Shown here: positions 24,188-32,696 of the stretch, piece by piece
Position numbering within the stretch: the first letter of the stretch is position 1
Layout of the letters: every line of letters begins with the position of its first letter
Source of the DNA: Streptomyces barringtoniae
GTDB lineage: Bacteria > Actinomycetota > Actinomycetes > Streptomycetales > Streptomycetaceae
Reading direction: 5' to 3'
Assembly: GCF_020819595.1 (NCBI RefSeq)
Contig: NZ_JAJHNP010000014.1
Span: forward strand, 160,195 to 224,194
Length of the DNA stretch: 64,000 bases
The notes under the pieces: generated by a model
Databases searched by the model: none
The model's input: only the letters and a program-made list of their open reading frames with translations
What the model was told of the DNA's origin: nothing
Program-made: the position numbers and the translations under genes

Positions 24188-25183
24188 ATGGCAAGAACCA
24201 GTGACATCGAGAATGCGGCCGACGTGCTGCGCGCCGGCGGCCTGGTGGCCCTGCCGACCGAGACCGTCTACGGTCTGGGCGCCAACGCCGAGGACCCGGC
24301 CGCCGTCGCGCGCATCTTCCAGGTCAAAGGGCGTCCGCCCTCCCACCCGCTGATCGTCCACATCGGCGGCGCGGAGCAGCTGGACGACTGGGTCCAGGAC
24401 GTGCCCGCGACGGCGCGCCTGCTGGCCGAACACTTCTGGCCGGGGCCGCTCACGCTGGTCCTGCGGCGCGGTTCCCGGGTGCCCCTCGAAGCGACGGGTG
24501 GCTTGGAGACGGTGGCCGTGCGCGTGCCCGACCACCCGGTCGCACTCGCGCTGCTGTCGGCCTTCGGCGGCGGCGTTACCGCCCCGTCCGCCAACCGCTT
24601 CGGCTCGGTCAGCCCCACCACCGCGGACCACGTCCGTGCCGAGCTCGGCGATACGGTCGACTTCGTGCTGGACGGCGGCCCCTGCGAGGTCGGCGTCGAG
24701 TCGACCATCGTCGACGCCACGGGCGATGCCCCGAGCATCCTGCGGCCCGGCGGGGTGACGCGCGAGGACCTTGGAGCGGTGCTCGGGCACCCGCTGGCGG
24801 TCCCTTCGGCGAGCCGTGTCCGGGTGCCGGGCCAGCATCCGTCGCACTACGCGCCGCGTGCGCGGGTCGTCCTCGTCGAGCCGGAGAAGGTCGTCGCCGA
24901 GGCGGAGCTCGCGCAGGAGCTGGGGCACCGGGTGGGTGTCTTCCTTCCCTCCGCTTTCGCCGGCACTGCGGTGAAGGCGCACGCCGTGGTGGCTCTCCCG
25001 GGGTCGATGGCCGCCTACGCGCGTGGGCTGTACGGGTTCCTGCGCGAGCTCGACCAGCAGGGGTGCGACCTCATCGTCGCGTCCTTGCCGGCGGAGGAGG
25101 GCCTGGGGCTGGCGATCGCCAACCGGCTCCGCCGCGCCGCGGGGCCCCGGCCCTCCCCGGTCCCCGGCCTCCAGCAGCGCTGA
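24188..25183 (+). CDS. L-threonylcarbamoyladenylate synthase (Sua5/YrdC)
   Basis: A 331-residue two-domain enzyme that makes threonylcarbamoyl-AMP from threonine, bicarbonate and ATP for t6A modification of tRNAs reading ANN codons. The YrdC domain (residues 8-200) has GLVALPTETVYGLGANAEDP, then FQVKGRPPSHPLIVHI, FWPGPLTLVL, and SANRFGSVSPTTADHV. The Sua5 domain follows, with the linker RVPGQHPSHYAPRA and a C-terminal Rossmann-like part. ATG 24188 is preceded by GTG 24185 and either may start it. Streptomyces also has a housekeeping copy near prfA, so this is probably a second, accessory one. It stands alone, divergent from the DUF2071 operon. Confidence 0.9.
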   Translation: MARTSDIENAADVLRAGGLVALPTETVYGLGANAEDPAAVARIFQVKGRPPSHPLIVHIGGAEQLDDWVQDVPATARLLAEHFWPGPLTLVLRRGSRVPLEATGGLETVAVRVPDHPVALALLSAFGGGVTAPSANRFGSVSPTTADHVRAELGDTVDFVLDGGPCEVGVESTIVDATGDAPSILRPGGVTREDLGAVLGHPLAVPSASRVRVPGQHPSHYAPRARVVLVEPEKVVAEAELAQELGHRVGVFLPSAFAGTAVKAHAVVALPGSMAAYARGLYGFLRELDQQGCDLIVASLPAEEGLGLAIANRLRRAAGPRPSPVPGLQQR

Positions 25184-25208
25184 ACACCGGGGTGGCCGGC
25201 AGCGGGTT

Positions 25209-25641
25209 TCACCGTGTGAGGGAAGCAGCCCTGCTCAGGCCGTGGGAGGCGACCAGTTGTGCACTGCCGTCGGCCAGGCGGTAGGACAGACCCACCACGG
25301 CAAGTTGGCCCGCGGCCACTCGCTCGGCCAGCACGCGGGAGCGTTCCAGCAGCAGATCGACGGTAAGCCTTATGTCCGCGGCCAGGATCTCCTCGTGCTG
25401 CTCGCGTCCGGCGGCGCGGGCCGCCAGCACACTAGGGGTCACACGCTCGACAACGTCACGGACGAAGCCGGCGGGCATGCCCGGCGTTGCGCACGACGAA
25501 CAGGTCCCCGAGCCCCCGGTCGAAGATGATCTCGGCGGCCAGCCGGGAGTCGGAGCAGCCGAACAGCACCGCGTAGGGATTCTGGGCCGGGGCGGTCCCG
25601 GCGCGGCGCGCGGCGTCCTGGTTGGGGTGCTCGGACGAGCA
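25209..25641 (-). pseudogene. Beta-carbonic anhydrase with internal deletion
   Basis: The frame reads HPNQDAARRAGTAPAQNPYA, VLFGCSDSRLAAEIIFDRGL and GDLFVVRNAG, including the CxDxR zinc ligands. It then jumps frame straight to GFVRDVVERVTPSVLAARAA and LAVVGLSYRLADGSAQLV, the native C-terminus. About 70 residues with the second zinc-ligand pair (H-x-x-C) are missing, and the N-terminal 30 residues are replaced by an ATPase fragment. It cannot bind zinc normally and is dead. Confidence 0.8.
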
Positions 25642-25650
25642 CCCCCCAAC

Positions 25651-25990
25651 TCACAGCACCTGATGGCTGGCAAGGTGCTGACCGATCCGGTCCGGGTCCG
25701 CCGCCAGCACCGATCGCAGCATCGTGCTGCTGTCCCACACACTGACCGCGACGGTTCCCTCCTCGATCTCCAACGTCAGCAGGCAGGGGCCAGGCGCGTA
25801 CTTGCGGGCATTGGTCACCAGCTCACTCACCACAAGCTGCACCATGCCCATCGCCGGCCGGAAACCGGCAGCCCATGCACGGCCTGAAGGTTCACCAGGA
25901 ACGGGCATCCCCAGCAGCACCAAGGCCCGCGACGAGGCATGGCTGGCCATGGTCGGGCGCCGTCCACTGGAAGATGCTCGCCGATCTCCT
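25651..25990 (-). pseudogene. RsbW-like ATPase, fragment
   Basis: VNLQAVHGLPVSGR in one frame continues as MGMVQLVVSELVTNARKYAP, LLTLEIEEGTVAVSVWDSST and LAADPDRIGQH in another. This matches the family of the genes at 2045 and 13101. It stops before the GLEIV motif, at the junction with the carbonic anhydrase fragment, and is frameshifted near 25865. Confidence 0.75.
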
Positions 25991-26103
25991 CGGCCTCGCC
26001 GACGGCACGGCCCGCAAATGGCACAAACTCACAGGGGGGAGACCGCGCCAGCTACGTCGCCAGCCGACTCAAAACCTCTGAAGCACCCGCGGGACCCGAG
26101 TAG
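25965..26103 (+). pseudogene. Unidentified C-terminal fragment
   Basis: The plus strand encodes MLADLLGLADGTARKWHKLT then, after a one-base shift at the GGGGGGA run near 26035, GDRASYVASRLKTSEAPAGP with a stop at 26101. The helix-turn-helix-like LADLLGLADGTARKW suggests the end of a recombinase or regulator of a mobile element. Nothing upstream belongs to it. Confidence 0.4.
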
Positions 26104-26362
26104 ACACCAGCCCCGTCACTCGACTTTGCCTCGATGATGCCTTGGGTTCGAGCCGCGGTCAGGTCGTGCACCGCACCCGGCAGGGTCGGTGAGGCCCAGG
26201 TGCGAGCCAGCAAGATCCGCACCCGCGGCGAACAAGCGATCACACTCTCAAGACCTGGAAGATCTTGGTCAAGCTGCGCTACTGCCCGCGATAGTCGTGC
26301 ACACCATTCTTGTCCTGCACGACATCGAATCGAACCGCTATGCCGGCTGAGAAGGCTCAATG

Positions 26363-26581
26363 TCAGGCGGGGTTGTTCGTCGTTTCCGTCCGGTCAGGAC
26401 GGAAGATTTCCTCGATGGTCAGGCCGAAGACGTCGGCGATGGTGAACGCCAGGGGCAGGCTGGGATCGTACCGCTCGGTTTCGATGGCGTTGATGGCCTG
26501 CCGGGAGACTTGGCACCGGTCGGCCAGGTCGGCCTGGCTCCATCGGCGGGCTGCACGCAGTTCGCGTAGTCGGTTCTTCAC
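26363..26581 (-). CDS. Short XRE-family regulator
   Basis: A 72-residue protein that is essentially a single helix-turn-helix domain: LRELRAARRWSQADLADRCQ, VSRQAINAIETERYDPSLPL and AFTIADVFGLTIEEIF. This is the YozG-like subgroup, often paired with a small membrane protein, as here: its start lies nine bases after the membrane gene above. The likely target is the long palindrome at 27004-27069 that drives both that operon and the divergent hydrolase. Autoregulation with membrane-linked control is an inference. Confidence 0.85.
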   Translation of the reverse strand: MKNRLRELRAARRWSQADLADRCQVSRQAINAIETERYDPSLPLAFTIADVFGLTIEEIFRPDRTETTNNPA

Positions 26582-26590
26582 AACGCGCCG

Positions 26591-26998
26591 TCACCGGTTC
26601 AGGCGGGTACGCAAGTCCGCGATCGTCATCCAGATGGCCACGCCGCCGAGGAGGATCAATTGCGCGAGCTGATGGAGCTGGATGATGCCTGCGGCATCGA
26701 GCAGGGTGGCCACTTGCAGCCCCACGAGGACTGCGGCGAAGGCGATGGCCATGCTCTCCAACTGAATGCGGCGCAGGTATTCGTCCGCGCGCCGGAATGC
26801 CCGCAGCAGCACCCAGGCGATCGCGAGGGTGAAGACTGCGGTGGTCGCGATCCACCAGGCCTTCTGGGCGGTGCTCTGATGGGGGTTGCTGCCCAGCGCC
26901 AGGGCTATCACCCCCAAAGCGGACACGGGTATGCCGTCGATGAGTACAGCGCGGCGGGCCGCGCGCGTCACATGGTCCTGCTGTGCCTGCTTTGCCAT
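26591..26998 (-). CDS. Small four-span membrane protein
   Basis: 135 residues with about four hydrophobic segments: AVLIDGIPVSALGVIALALG, AWWIATTAVFTLAIAWVLLR, ESMAIAFAAVLVGLQVATLL and LAQLILLGGVAIWMTIADLR. The ATG at 26998 is preferred over the upstream ATG at 27025 because a TTGACT-N17-TACATT promoter ends six bases before it, which predicts a leaderless mRNA. It forms an operon with the XRE gene. In comparable two-gene modules the membrane protein is thought to sense the envelope and hold or release the regulator; that role is inferred. Confidence 0.8.
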   Translation of the reverse strand: MAKQAQQDHVTRAARRAVLIDGIPVSALGVIALALGSNPHQSTAQKAWWIATTAVFTLAIAWVLLRAFRRADEYLRRIQLESMAIAFAAVLVGLQVATLLDAAGIIQLHQLAQLILLGGVAIWMTIADLRTRLNR

Positions 26999-27003
26999 GT
27001 GAG

Positions 27004-27069
27004 GAATGTAAGGTGTCCTTTCCATGAAGTCAAGCGTCCTTGACTCGATGGAAAGGACACCTTACATTC
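27004..27069. promoter_or_regulatory. Palindromic divergent promoter, leaderless on both sides
   Basis: 29 of 33 base pairs across the centre at 27036/27037 are complementary. On the plus strand TTGACT (27040-27045) and TACATT (27063-27068) are 17 bases apart and six bases before ATG 27075. On the minus strand TTGACT (27033-27028) and TACATT (27010-27005) have the same spacing before ATG 26998. Each spacer contains AAGG-ACA-CCTT, itself a palindrome and a likely operator. Confidence 0.85.
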
Positions 27070-27074
27070 TGGCC

Positions 27075-28319
27075 ATGTCGAACGCGAGACGGCTCCTGAC
27101 CCGCCGAGCACTGCTCGGTACCGCCGTGGCGTCAGCCATCGCTTCCGTCCCGATATCCACCGCGGCATCCGCCCAGCCGCGACCCGCCGCGGGCTCGCCG
27201 GTCGCCGCCAGCCCCACGCCGACTCCGCTGCGGCTTACCCTGCCCGCACCAACCGGTCCGCATCCCCTGGGTACGATCCCCCTGCACCTGGTCGACCGGT
27301 CGCGCGTCGATCCCTGGCAGGATTCCCGCCCGGCTCGGGAACTCATGATCCAGCTCTGGTACCCGGCACACGCCGCCCATGGCCACCCGCCCGTGCCGTG
27401 GATGTCACCCGGCGCCGACCCCGTCTTCGAACGGGAACAGGGCATCCCGCCCGGCACGCTGCTGCTGCCGACCACGCACGCCCACCTGGACGCACCGGTG
27501 GACCGCGGCCGGTGCGGGAGGCCGGTCGTCCTGTACTCACCGGGCCTGCGCAGCGACCGCAGCCTCGGCACTGTTCTGATCGAGGAACTAGCCAGCCACG
27601 GCTACCTGGTCGTGGCCATCGACCACACCTACGACGCCGATCAAGTCGAGTTTCCCGGCGGCCGGGTGGAAACCTTCGCCATCACCGGCGACATCGACGA
27701 TGCCCTGATCGCCAAGGCCCTCGCTGTCCGCACCGCAGACACCCGGTTCGTGCTGGACCAGCTCACCGCGCTCAACGCCGGACACAACGCCGACGTCGGA
27801 CGGCGACCCCTGCCACCCACCCTCGCCAGCGCGTTCGACCTGTCCCGCGTCGGCATGCTCGGCCACTCCCTCGGCGGCGCCACAGCCGCCGCAGCCATCC
27901 ACGCCGACCGGCGCCTGCGCGCCGGCGTCAACCTGGACGGCAGCCTCCTGCCACCCGTCACCGACGGCACCGACCGGCCCTTCCTCCTCTTCGGCAGCGA
28001 CCCCGGCCCAGGCCCGGAGGATTCCAGCTGGGATCAGTTCTGGACCAGCCAACGCGGCTGGAAGCGCGAACTGGCACTCATCGGTTCCACCCACACCTCG
28101 TTCACCGACCTGGAAACACTGCTACCCCAAGCCGCGCCTGCCCTCGGGTTGACGCCCAGCCAGGTGACGCAAGCAATCGGCACCCTCGACCCGCACCACG
28201 CCATCCACACCCAACGCGACTACGTGCGAGCTTTCTTCGACCTTCATCTACGCCACCTCGACAACAACCTGCTCCAGCACCCCTCACCCCGCTACCCACA
28301 GATCCGGTTCCTCCGATGA
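27075..28319 (+). CDS. Tat-exported alpha/beta hydrolase, PAF-acetylhydrolase-like
   Basis: A 414-residue secreted hydrolase. The N-terminus has a twin-arginine signal (LLTRRALLGTAVASAIASVP) and an Ala-rich cleavage region near residue 33. The fold is that of platelet-activating-factor acetylhydrolase or related lipases: VVLYSPGLRSDRSLGTVLIE, YLVVAIDHTYDADQVEFPGG, and the nucleophile Ser265 in RVGMLGHSLGGATAA; the acid is probably in VNLDGSL, and a His follows in GSTHTSFTD. Expected substrates are short-chain or oxidised phospholipids or other esters. ATG 27075 fits the leaderless promoter. It is divergent from the XRE/membrane operon and probably under the same repressor. Confidence 0.85.
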   Translation: MSNARRLLTRRALLGTAVASAIASVPISTAASAQPRPAAGSPVAASPTPTPLRLTLPAPTGPHPLGTIPLHLVDRSRVDPWQDSRPARELMIQLWYPAHAAHGHPPVPWMSPGADPVFEREQGIPPGTLLLPTTHAHLDAPVDRGRCGRPVVLYSPGLRSDRSLGTVLIEELASHGYLVVAIDHTYDADQVEFPGGRVETFAITGDIDDALIAKALAVRTADTRFVLDQLTALNAGHNADVGRRPLPPTLASAFDLSRVGMLGHSLGGATAAAAIHADRRLRAGVNLDGSLLPPVTDGTDRPFLLFGSDPGPGPEDSSWDQFWTSQRGWKRELALIGSTHTSFTDLETLLPQAAPALGLTPSQVTQAIGTLDPHHAIHTQRDYVRAFFDLHLRHLDNNLLQHPSPRYPQIRFLR

Positions 28320-28398
28320 GGCACCCGCCACCCCTGCGCCATCGCAGCCCTTCAAGCCTGCGGTGCTCCCGAGCCTACGGGCGCGTATTCGGTCGTGA

Positions 28399-28530
28399 TC
28401 AATGGGTGGTCCTGGTGAGGCCCTTGATCCAGATCATCCCGCCGCGAAGGTGGAGGCCGGCGCGGTAGCTCTCCGGGGCCTTGTCGTACCGGGTGGCGAT
28501 GCCTCGCCAGGCCTTCAGCTTGTTGATCAG
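28399..28530 (-). pseudogene. IS5-family transposase, last 44 codons
   Basis: The minus strand reads LINKLKAWRGIATRYDKAPE then SYRAGLHLRGGMIWIKGLTR and TTH with a stop at 28399. This is the C-terminal end typical of an IS5-family transposase different from those elsewhere in the window. Nothing upstream belongs to it. Confidence 0.75.
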
Positions 28531-28699
28531 GCGCGCGTCGTGGCTGACGGGCCGGGCTCCTGCTGCCCTTCTTCTTCCGGTTGGCGGCCTGGTCTCTCTT
28601 CGTTACGAGTGGTCCGAGGAGTTCCTGACCGCGGTGACCGGGCTCGTCGCGGGGGAGACGGAGACCCGTGTCCAGGGGGGAGCGGTGCGTGGTTGGCCT

Positions 28700-28783
28700 G
28701 CGATCGCTCGCTCTGGCTGGCTCTGGCAGGTCCGCTTCGTTGTGACAGAAGTGCTGGGGTCCGCCCGGGGCCGGGAGCACTGA
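28700..28783 (+). pseudogene. Remnant of a VOC-domain gene
   Basis: WLWQVRFVVTEVLGSARGRE followed by H and a stop matches the end of the intact VOC gene at 30288-31097 (HWQVHFVVADVSGCARAARE and the terminal SSREH), with the intervening 30 codons deleted. The 12 bases spanning the stop are identical (CCGGGAGCACTG). Upstream of it (28531-28699) and downstream to 28981 no gene is recognisable. Confidence 0.5.
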
Positions 28784-28981
28784 CGATTCTGCCGGTTGGG
28801 CGGCTCCGAATGTTGATGCCGCGAGCAGCCTGCCTTTCGTCGACTCTTGGCGCGAAAGGTGAGTGGGGTGTTGTCAATTTGGCTGCGTTGCAGTTAAAAA
28901 GGTGCCGGTCATGCGGGTCGTGGGGCTCCCCGGGTCGCGAGGCGGCTGCGGGCACCCCTTTGTGTTGAAAGGCGAGACGTG

Positions 28982-29146
28982 ATGGGCCAGTTGTCCTCGT
29001 TGTCCAGTGCGGCGTTCGGCGTCAGGGTCGACGTATGGGTCGGCCAGAGCGGACGCCTACGGCGCCGAGCGGTCACGGCACGGATCGCGCAGGACGCCCA
29101 TTGCCCGGCGGCGTTGCGGCGGCTGGTTGAGGGAGCGATCCGGTGA
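28982..29146 (+). CDS. Small protein coupled to STAS gene
   Basis: A 54-residue basic protein, MGQLSSLSSAAFGVRVDVWV GQSGRLRRRAVTARIAQDAH with the end ALRRLVEGAIR. Its stop TGA overlaps the GTG start of the STAS gene (GTGA at 29143-29146), so the two are translationally coupled, and a GAAAGGCGAG ribosome site precedes the ATG. Codon third positions are G/C rich throughout. No family is recognised. Coupling to a partner-switch protein suggests a regulatory partner, but this is inference. Confidence 0.6.
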   Translation: MGQLSSLSSAAFGVRVDVWVGQSGRLRRRAVTARIAQDAHCPAALRRLVEGAIR

Positions 29147-29613
29147 CCGGGCCTGCCCGGATGAGGCCACACGTCGCGGCCGGCCTGCATATCGAGGCGC
29201 TGCTGACCAGCGACTGTGCCGCCGTGTACGTCGCCGGCGAACTCGACCTGGACACCGCCGAGCAACTGGTGCAGACAGTCCGGACCTGCCTGACCCACCG
29301 TCCGAACGTGGTGCGCGTGGAGGTCTCCGAACTGGCCTTCTGCGACTGGTACGGCCTCAAGACCCTGCTCAGCCTGCACCGCGAAGCCCAACGCGCCGGA
29401 TGCGCCCTTAAGTTGTCCGGGACAGCGCGGCCGCAGCTTGTCCGCCTGCTCGCCGCGACCGGCACCGGGCACCTGCTGACCGCGACCGGCGCGCAACCGA
29501 CCGGTACCGCTCGGCGCCGTCATTGCGCAGCTGCCCCGTTGACAGCGCCGAACCCTGCCCCGGGCGTCCCTTCGGCCCGGCCTGCCACCGTACCGGCACC
29601 GGCGGTGGCCTGA
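29143..29613 (+). CDS. STAS-domain anti-anti-sigma-like protein
   Basis: A 156-residue protein with a STAS domain over residues 14-115: AVYVAGELDLDTAEQLVQTV, VVRVEVSELAFCDWYGLKTL and LLAATGTGHLL. STAS proteins bind RsbW-type kinases and free sigma factors. The usual phosphorylated serine of the DSSGL loop is absent: here it is Asp68-Trp-Tyr-Gly-Leu, so control by kinase phosphorylation is unlikely. The 40-residue tail is Ala/Pro rich and probably disordered. It follows the 54-residue gene with a 4-base overlap and lies in an island rich in partner-switching genes. Confidence 0.85.
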   Translation: MTGPARMRPHVAAGLHIEALLTSDCAAVYVAGELDLDTAEQLVQTVRTCLTHRPNVVRVEVSELAFCDWYGLKTLLSLHREAQRAGCALKLSGTARPQLVRLLAATGTGHLLTATGAQPTGTARRRHCAAAPLTAPNPAPGVPSARPATVPAPAVA

Positions 29614-30287
29614 CGGAACCCGGCCGCAACCGACCGAAGTCTGCCAACGGCCCTGCGGCGGTTCGCCTGTGCATCAGCCGATGCCGAGCCAGCCCAGCAG
29701 GGTCTGCAGGAGGACGACGGCCGACAGCAGGGCGGTCGCGGACACGCACACGGGGCCACGGCAGAGCACCTTGACGGCCCGATGCATCAGGTCCACCCGC
29801 ATTATGGCTCCCAGACGGCAGGAAGCAGCCTGCCAATCGAGCGCATCGGCCCATACCGGTGACCGGACAGGGCTCCTCAGACCCGCCATAAGGGCGGGCG
29901 GCCTCACGCGGAGATGTCAGCGTCCGACGGCGTCGCGATCGTCGCGCGCCCCTCCAAGCGCGGAGAATCATCCTCCGTAGGGCTGTCATCCCCGGCAACA
30001 CCCAGCCGTCCCATGAACACGGGCTCGCTGAGTGCCAGGACACTCTGCAGCCGCTCCCGCAGTTCCGTGTACGGCACTCCTGTGCCGGGTCGCTGTGCTG
30101 CCACGGGAGAACAACGAGAGGTGCCAGGCGGGCGATGTCCGCCGGATGGGTGGGGTTGCGAAGCCGCTGCCAAGGGGGCATGGCCGACTGGGACGGATCA
30201 GGCTGAGAGCAGACAATGTGCGGGGCTGGAACTCCGGCCAGACACTTGAGTGAGATCGCTCGCTGCCTGCATGGAAACCGGGGTGCG
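29614..30287. other. Region with only weak small frames
   Basis: No gene is convincing. On the minus strand a short frame ending at 29674 (MRVDLMHRAVKVLCRGPVCV, then SATALLSAVVLLQTLLGW) could be a 42-residue single-span protein. Another ending at 29904 (YTELRERLQSVLALSEPVFM, GRLGVAGDDSPTEDDSPRLE) looks coding but has no clear start. The promoter of the VOC gene should lie in the last 100 bases. Confidence 0.35.
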
Positions 30288-31097
30288 ATGGCCATGAAAC
30301 ATGGCACGACACGTTCTTCCACCGGAACGGACGTCGTGTACACGGATTCTGTGTCCGGCGCACCGTGCTGGGTGAGCCTGACCAGCCGCGATCTCGACGC
30401 AACGCAGCGTTTCTACAGTGCCGTACTGGGCTGGCAGTGGCGCACTGCCAGACTGGGTGACCGTTTCCTGACCGCGCTGGCGGACGGGATACCCGTCGCC
30501 GGGGTCGCGGGGATGGCCACTGTCTGGCATATGCCGGTGACCTGGACGCCATACTTCGCCGCCGCAGACGCGGACGAGACGGTCGCCCGCGTCCGGGAGC
30601 GTGGCGGGACCGTGGCCGTGGGGCCGATCTCCTTTGCGCCCGGCAGGGCGGCGCTGCTCGCCGACCGCGACGGGGCCATCTTCGGGATATGGCAGGGCAG
30701 GCTCGTCACCGAATGGGAGGCGTGGCGGCAGGCGGCACCGGTGTTCGTCACCCTCCACACTCGCGACGCTTTCGATGCGGCGATCTTCTACGGCGAGATC
30801 CTCGGCTGGGCCTCGGGTCCCTCTGGCTGCTGCGAGGTGGAGTACGAAGGGGAAGAGGTGGTGCTGCGCAGCCAGGGTTCCGTCGTCGCGCGCATCGAGT
30901 CTGGCGCCGTGGATACAGCGCCTGATCGCTCGGTCCGGCCTCACTGGCAGGTCCACTTCGTGGTGGCAGACGTGTCGGGGTGTGCCCGAGCCGCACGAGA
31001 GCACGACGGCGACGTCCTTGCGGAGTGCGAACACGAGGTGGTGCTGCGCGATCCTGACGGAGCACTCTTCGTGGTGAGCTCCAGCCGGGAGCACTGA
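30288..31097 (+). CDS. Two-domain VOC (glyoxalase/bleomycin-resistance) protein
   Basis: A 269-residue protein of two vicinal-oxygen-chelate domains. The first has CWVSLTSRDLDATQRFYSAV, LGWQWRT and LLADRDGAIFGIWQGR. The second has VFVTLHTRDAFDAAIFYGEI, LGWASG and VVLRDPDGALFVVSSS. Such tandem proteins bind metals or small hydrophobic ligands and are often annotated as hydroxylases or resistance proteins; the metal ligands of true glyoxalases are not fully conserved. ATG 30288 is favoured; the frame is open upstream to 30216. It precedes the DUF5335 gene, a common companion in stress islands. Confidence 0.85.
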   Translation: MAMKHGTTRSSTGTDVVYTDSVSGAPCWVSLTSRDLDATQRFYSAVLGWQWRTARLGDRFLTALADGIPVAGVAGMATVWHMPVTWTPYFAAADADETVARVRERGGTVAVGPISFAPGRAALLADRDGAIFGIWQGRLVTEWEAWRQAAPVFVTLHTRDAFDAAIFYGEILGWASGPSGCCEVEYEGEEVVLRSQGSVVARIESGAVDTAPDRSVRPHWQVHFVVADVSGCARAAREHDGDVLAECEHEVVLRDPDGALFVVSSSREH

Positions 31098-31472
31098 CGC
31101 TCTGGCTGGTCGGCCCGGAGGCGAGTTGTGCCGGTGTCCCCTCGAACCAAGGATCGGAACGCAGGACGGACTTTGTCCGTCGAACGGCTCTTTGCCCTGA
31201 GGGAAGCAGACGCCGCCGCACCGGCACTCGGAAGGGACGGTGGCCGCGTGGGACAGCATCGGGGACGATTGACGACAGAAGCCATCCAAGGTGCACGGAG
31301 GGAGGAACACACAATGGCCGACACCTCGATGTCCGACCGGGCGGGATGGCGGTCCATGCTCGACGAGGTCACCGATGCACACAGCGGTGAACTGGTCACC
31401 ATCGAAGTGGTGGATCCCTCGATCGGAAGCCAGCACGAAGCGGAGCGGCTGCCGTTCTCCTACCTCACCTAT

Positions 31473-32696
31473 TGCCGTATCAAGCAACGTTCGCCCTGCG
31501 ATGAGGCGTCGCTCTATTGCTGTCCTGGGCGGCGCCGGACGGCCAGAATGATCGCGTGGCTGAACGTGTGCAGGTCCGGGAGATCGATGACGACGAGGGC
31601 AGGCGGTTGCTGCGGATCGTCCGTAGGGGCACTGGTTCGGTGGTGACCTGGCGGCGGGCCCAGATGGTGCTGTTATCCGCGCAGGGCATGCCCGTGGCGA
31701 AGATCGCCGAGGTGACGTTCACCAGCCCGGACCGGGTCAGAGATGTGATCCACAACTTCAACGCGGACGGGTTCGACTCGCTGTATCCGAAGTACAAGGG
31801 CGGCCGGCCCAAGACCTTCAGCCTCCCCGAACGCCGTGAGATCAAGAAGATCGCCAAGTCCAAGCCGGCCGAGCATGGCCTGCCGTTCTCGACCTGGAGC
31901 CTGGCCAAGCTGGCCGACTTCCTGGTCGCCGAGGGGGTGGTCGACGACATCAGCCACGAGGGCCTGCGGGCACTGCTCCGCGAGGAGGGCGTCTCGTTTC
32001 AACGCGTGAAGACCTGGAAGAGCTCACGCGACCCCGACTACGCGGCCAAGAAGGCCCGCGTCGAGCACCTCTACGCGATTGCCGACGGGGAGGTCGTCCC
32101 CGAGGACGGTGAGCCCAAAGTCGTCTTATGCCTCGACGAGTTCGGACCACTCAACCTCCAGCCCCACCCCGGTCGGCACTGGGCCGAGCGCGGTGGGAAG
32201 CACAAGGATCCCGGCCGCGGGCCCCGGCCCCGACGCCGGGCGACCTACACACGACCACACGGGGTCCGCCACCTGTTCGCCGCCTACGACCTGGGCAGGG
32301 ACAAGCTCTACGGCCACATCAAGCCGAAGAAGAACCGGACCAGATTCTTGGAGTTCTGCCGCTACCTGCGCAGCCTCTACCCGCCCGAGATCCGCATCGC
32401 GATCGTGCTCGACAACTTCTCCCCGCACCTGACCACAAAGAAGGACACCCGGGTCGGCGACTGGGCAGCGGCCAACAACGTCGAGTTCGCCTACACGCCG
32501 ACCAACAGCTCCTGGCTCAACCGCATCGAAGCCCAGTTCACAGCCCTGCGCTACTTCGCTCTCGACGGCACCGATCATGCCAGCCACAAGGAGCAGGGCA
32601 GCATGATCCGCCGCTACATCATCTGGCGGAACAAGCACGCTGCCGACGAACGCCTACGCGAGGTCGTGGACAGGGCGAACGTTGCTTGATGCGGCA
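31473..32696 (+). mobile_element. IS630-family element, copy 2
   Basis: 1224 bp, the same length as the copy at 16370-17593, with terminal repeats TGCCGTATCAAGCAACGTTC and the inverse of TGCCGCATCAAGCAACGTTC (one mismatch within 26). CTAT flanks both sides (31469-31472 and 32697-32700). It interrupts the DUF5335 gene. Confidence 0.9.
31556..32689 (+). CDS. IS630-family transposase
   Basis: A 377-residue intact transposase from GTG 31556 (VAERVQVREIDDDEGRRLLR). The catalytic residues are Asp in LCLDEFGPLNLQ, Asp in IVLDNFSPHLTTK and Glu in SWLNRIEAQFTALR. It differs from copy 1 at scattered positions (for example KKNRTRFLEF against KTKNRSKFLEF), so the two are not products of one very recent event. 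The stop codon lies in the right terminal repeat. Confidence 0.9.
   Translation: MAERVQVREIDDDEGRRLLRIVRRGTGSVVTWRRAQMVLLSAQGMPVAKIAEVTFTSPDRVRDVIHNFNADGFDSLYPKYKGGRPKTFSLPERREIKKIAKSKPAEHGLPFSTWSLAKLADFLVAEGVVDDISHEGLRALLREEGVSFQRVKTWKSSRDPDYAAKKARVEHLYAIADGEVVPEDGEPKVVLCLDEFGPLNLQPHPGRHWAERGGKHKDPGRGPRPRRRATYTRPHGVRHLFAAYDLGRDKLYGHIKPKKNRTRFLEFCRYLRSLYPPEIRIAIVLDNFSPHLTTKKDTRVGDWAAANNVEFAYTPTNSSWLNRIEAQFTALRYFALDGTDHASHKEQGSMIRRYIIWRNKHAADERLREVVDRANVA

Noticed and set aside
26052..26360. 102-residue minus-strand frame, possibly PIN-like
   Set aside because: No conserved acidic cluster or start site; similarity was only impressionistic.
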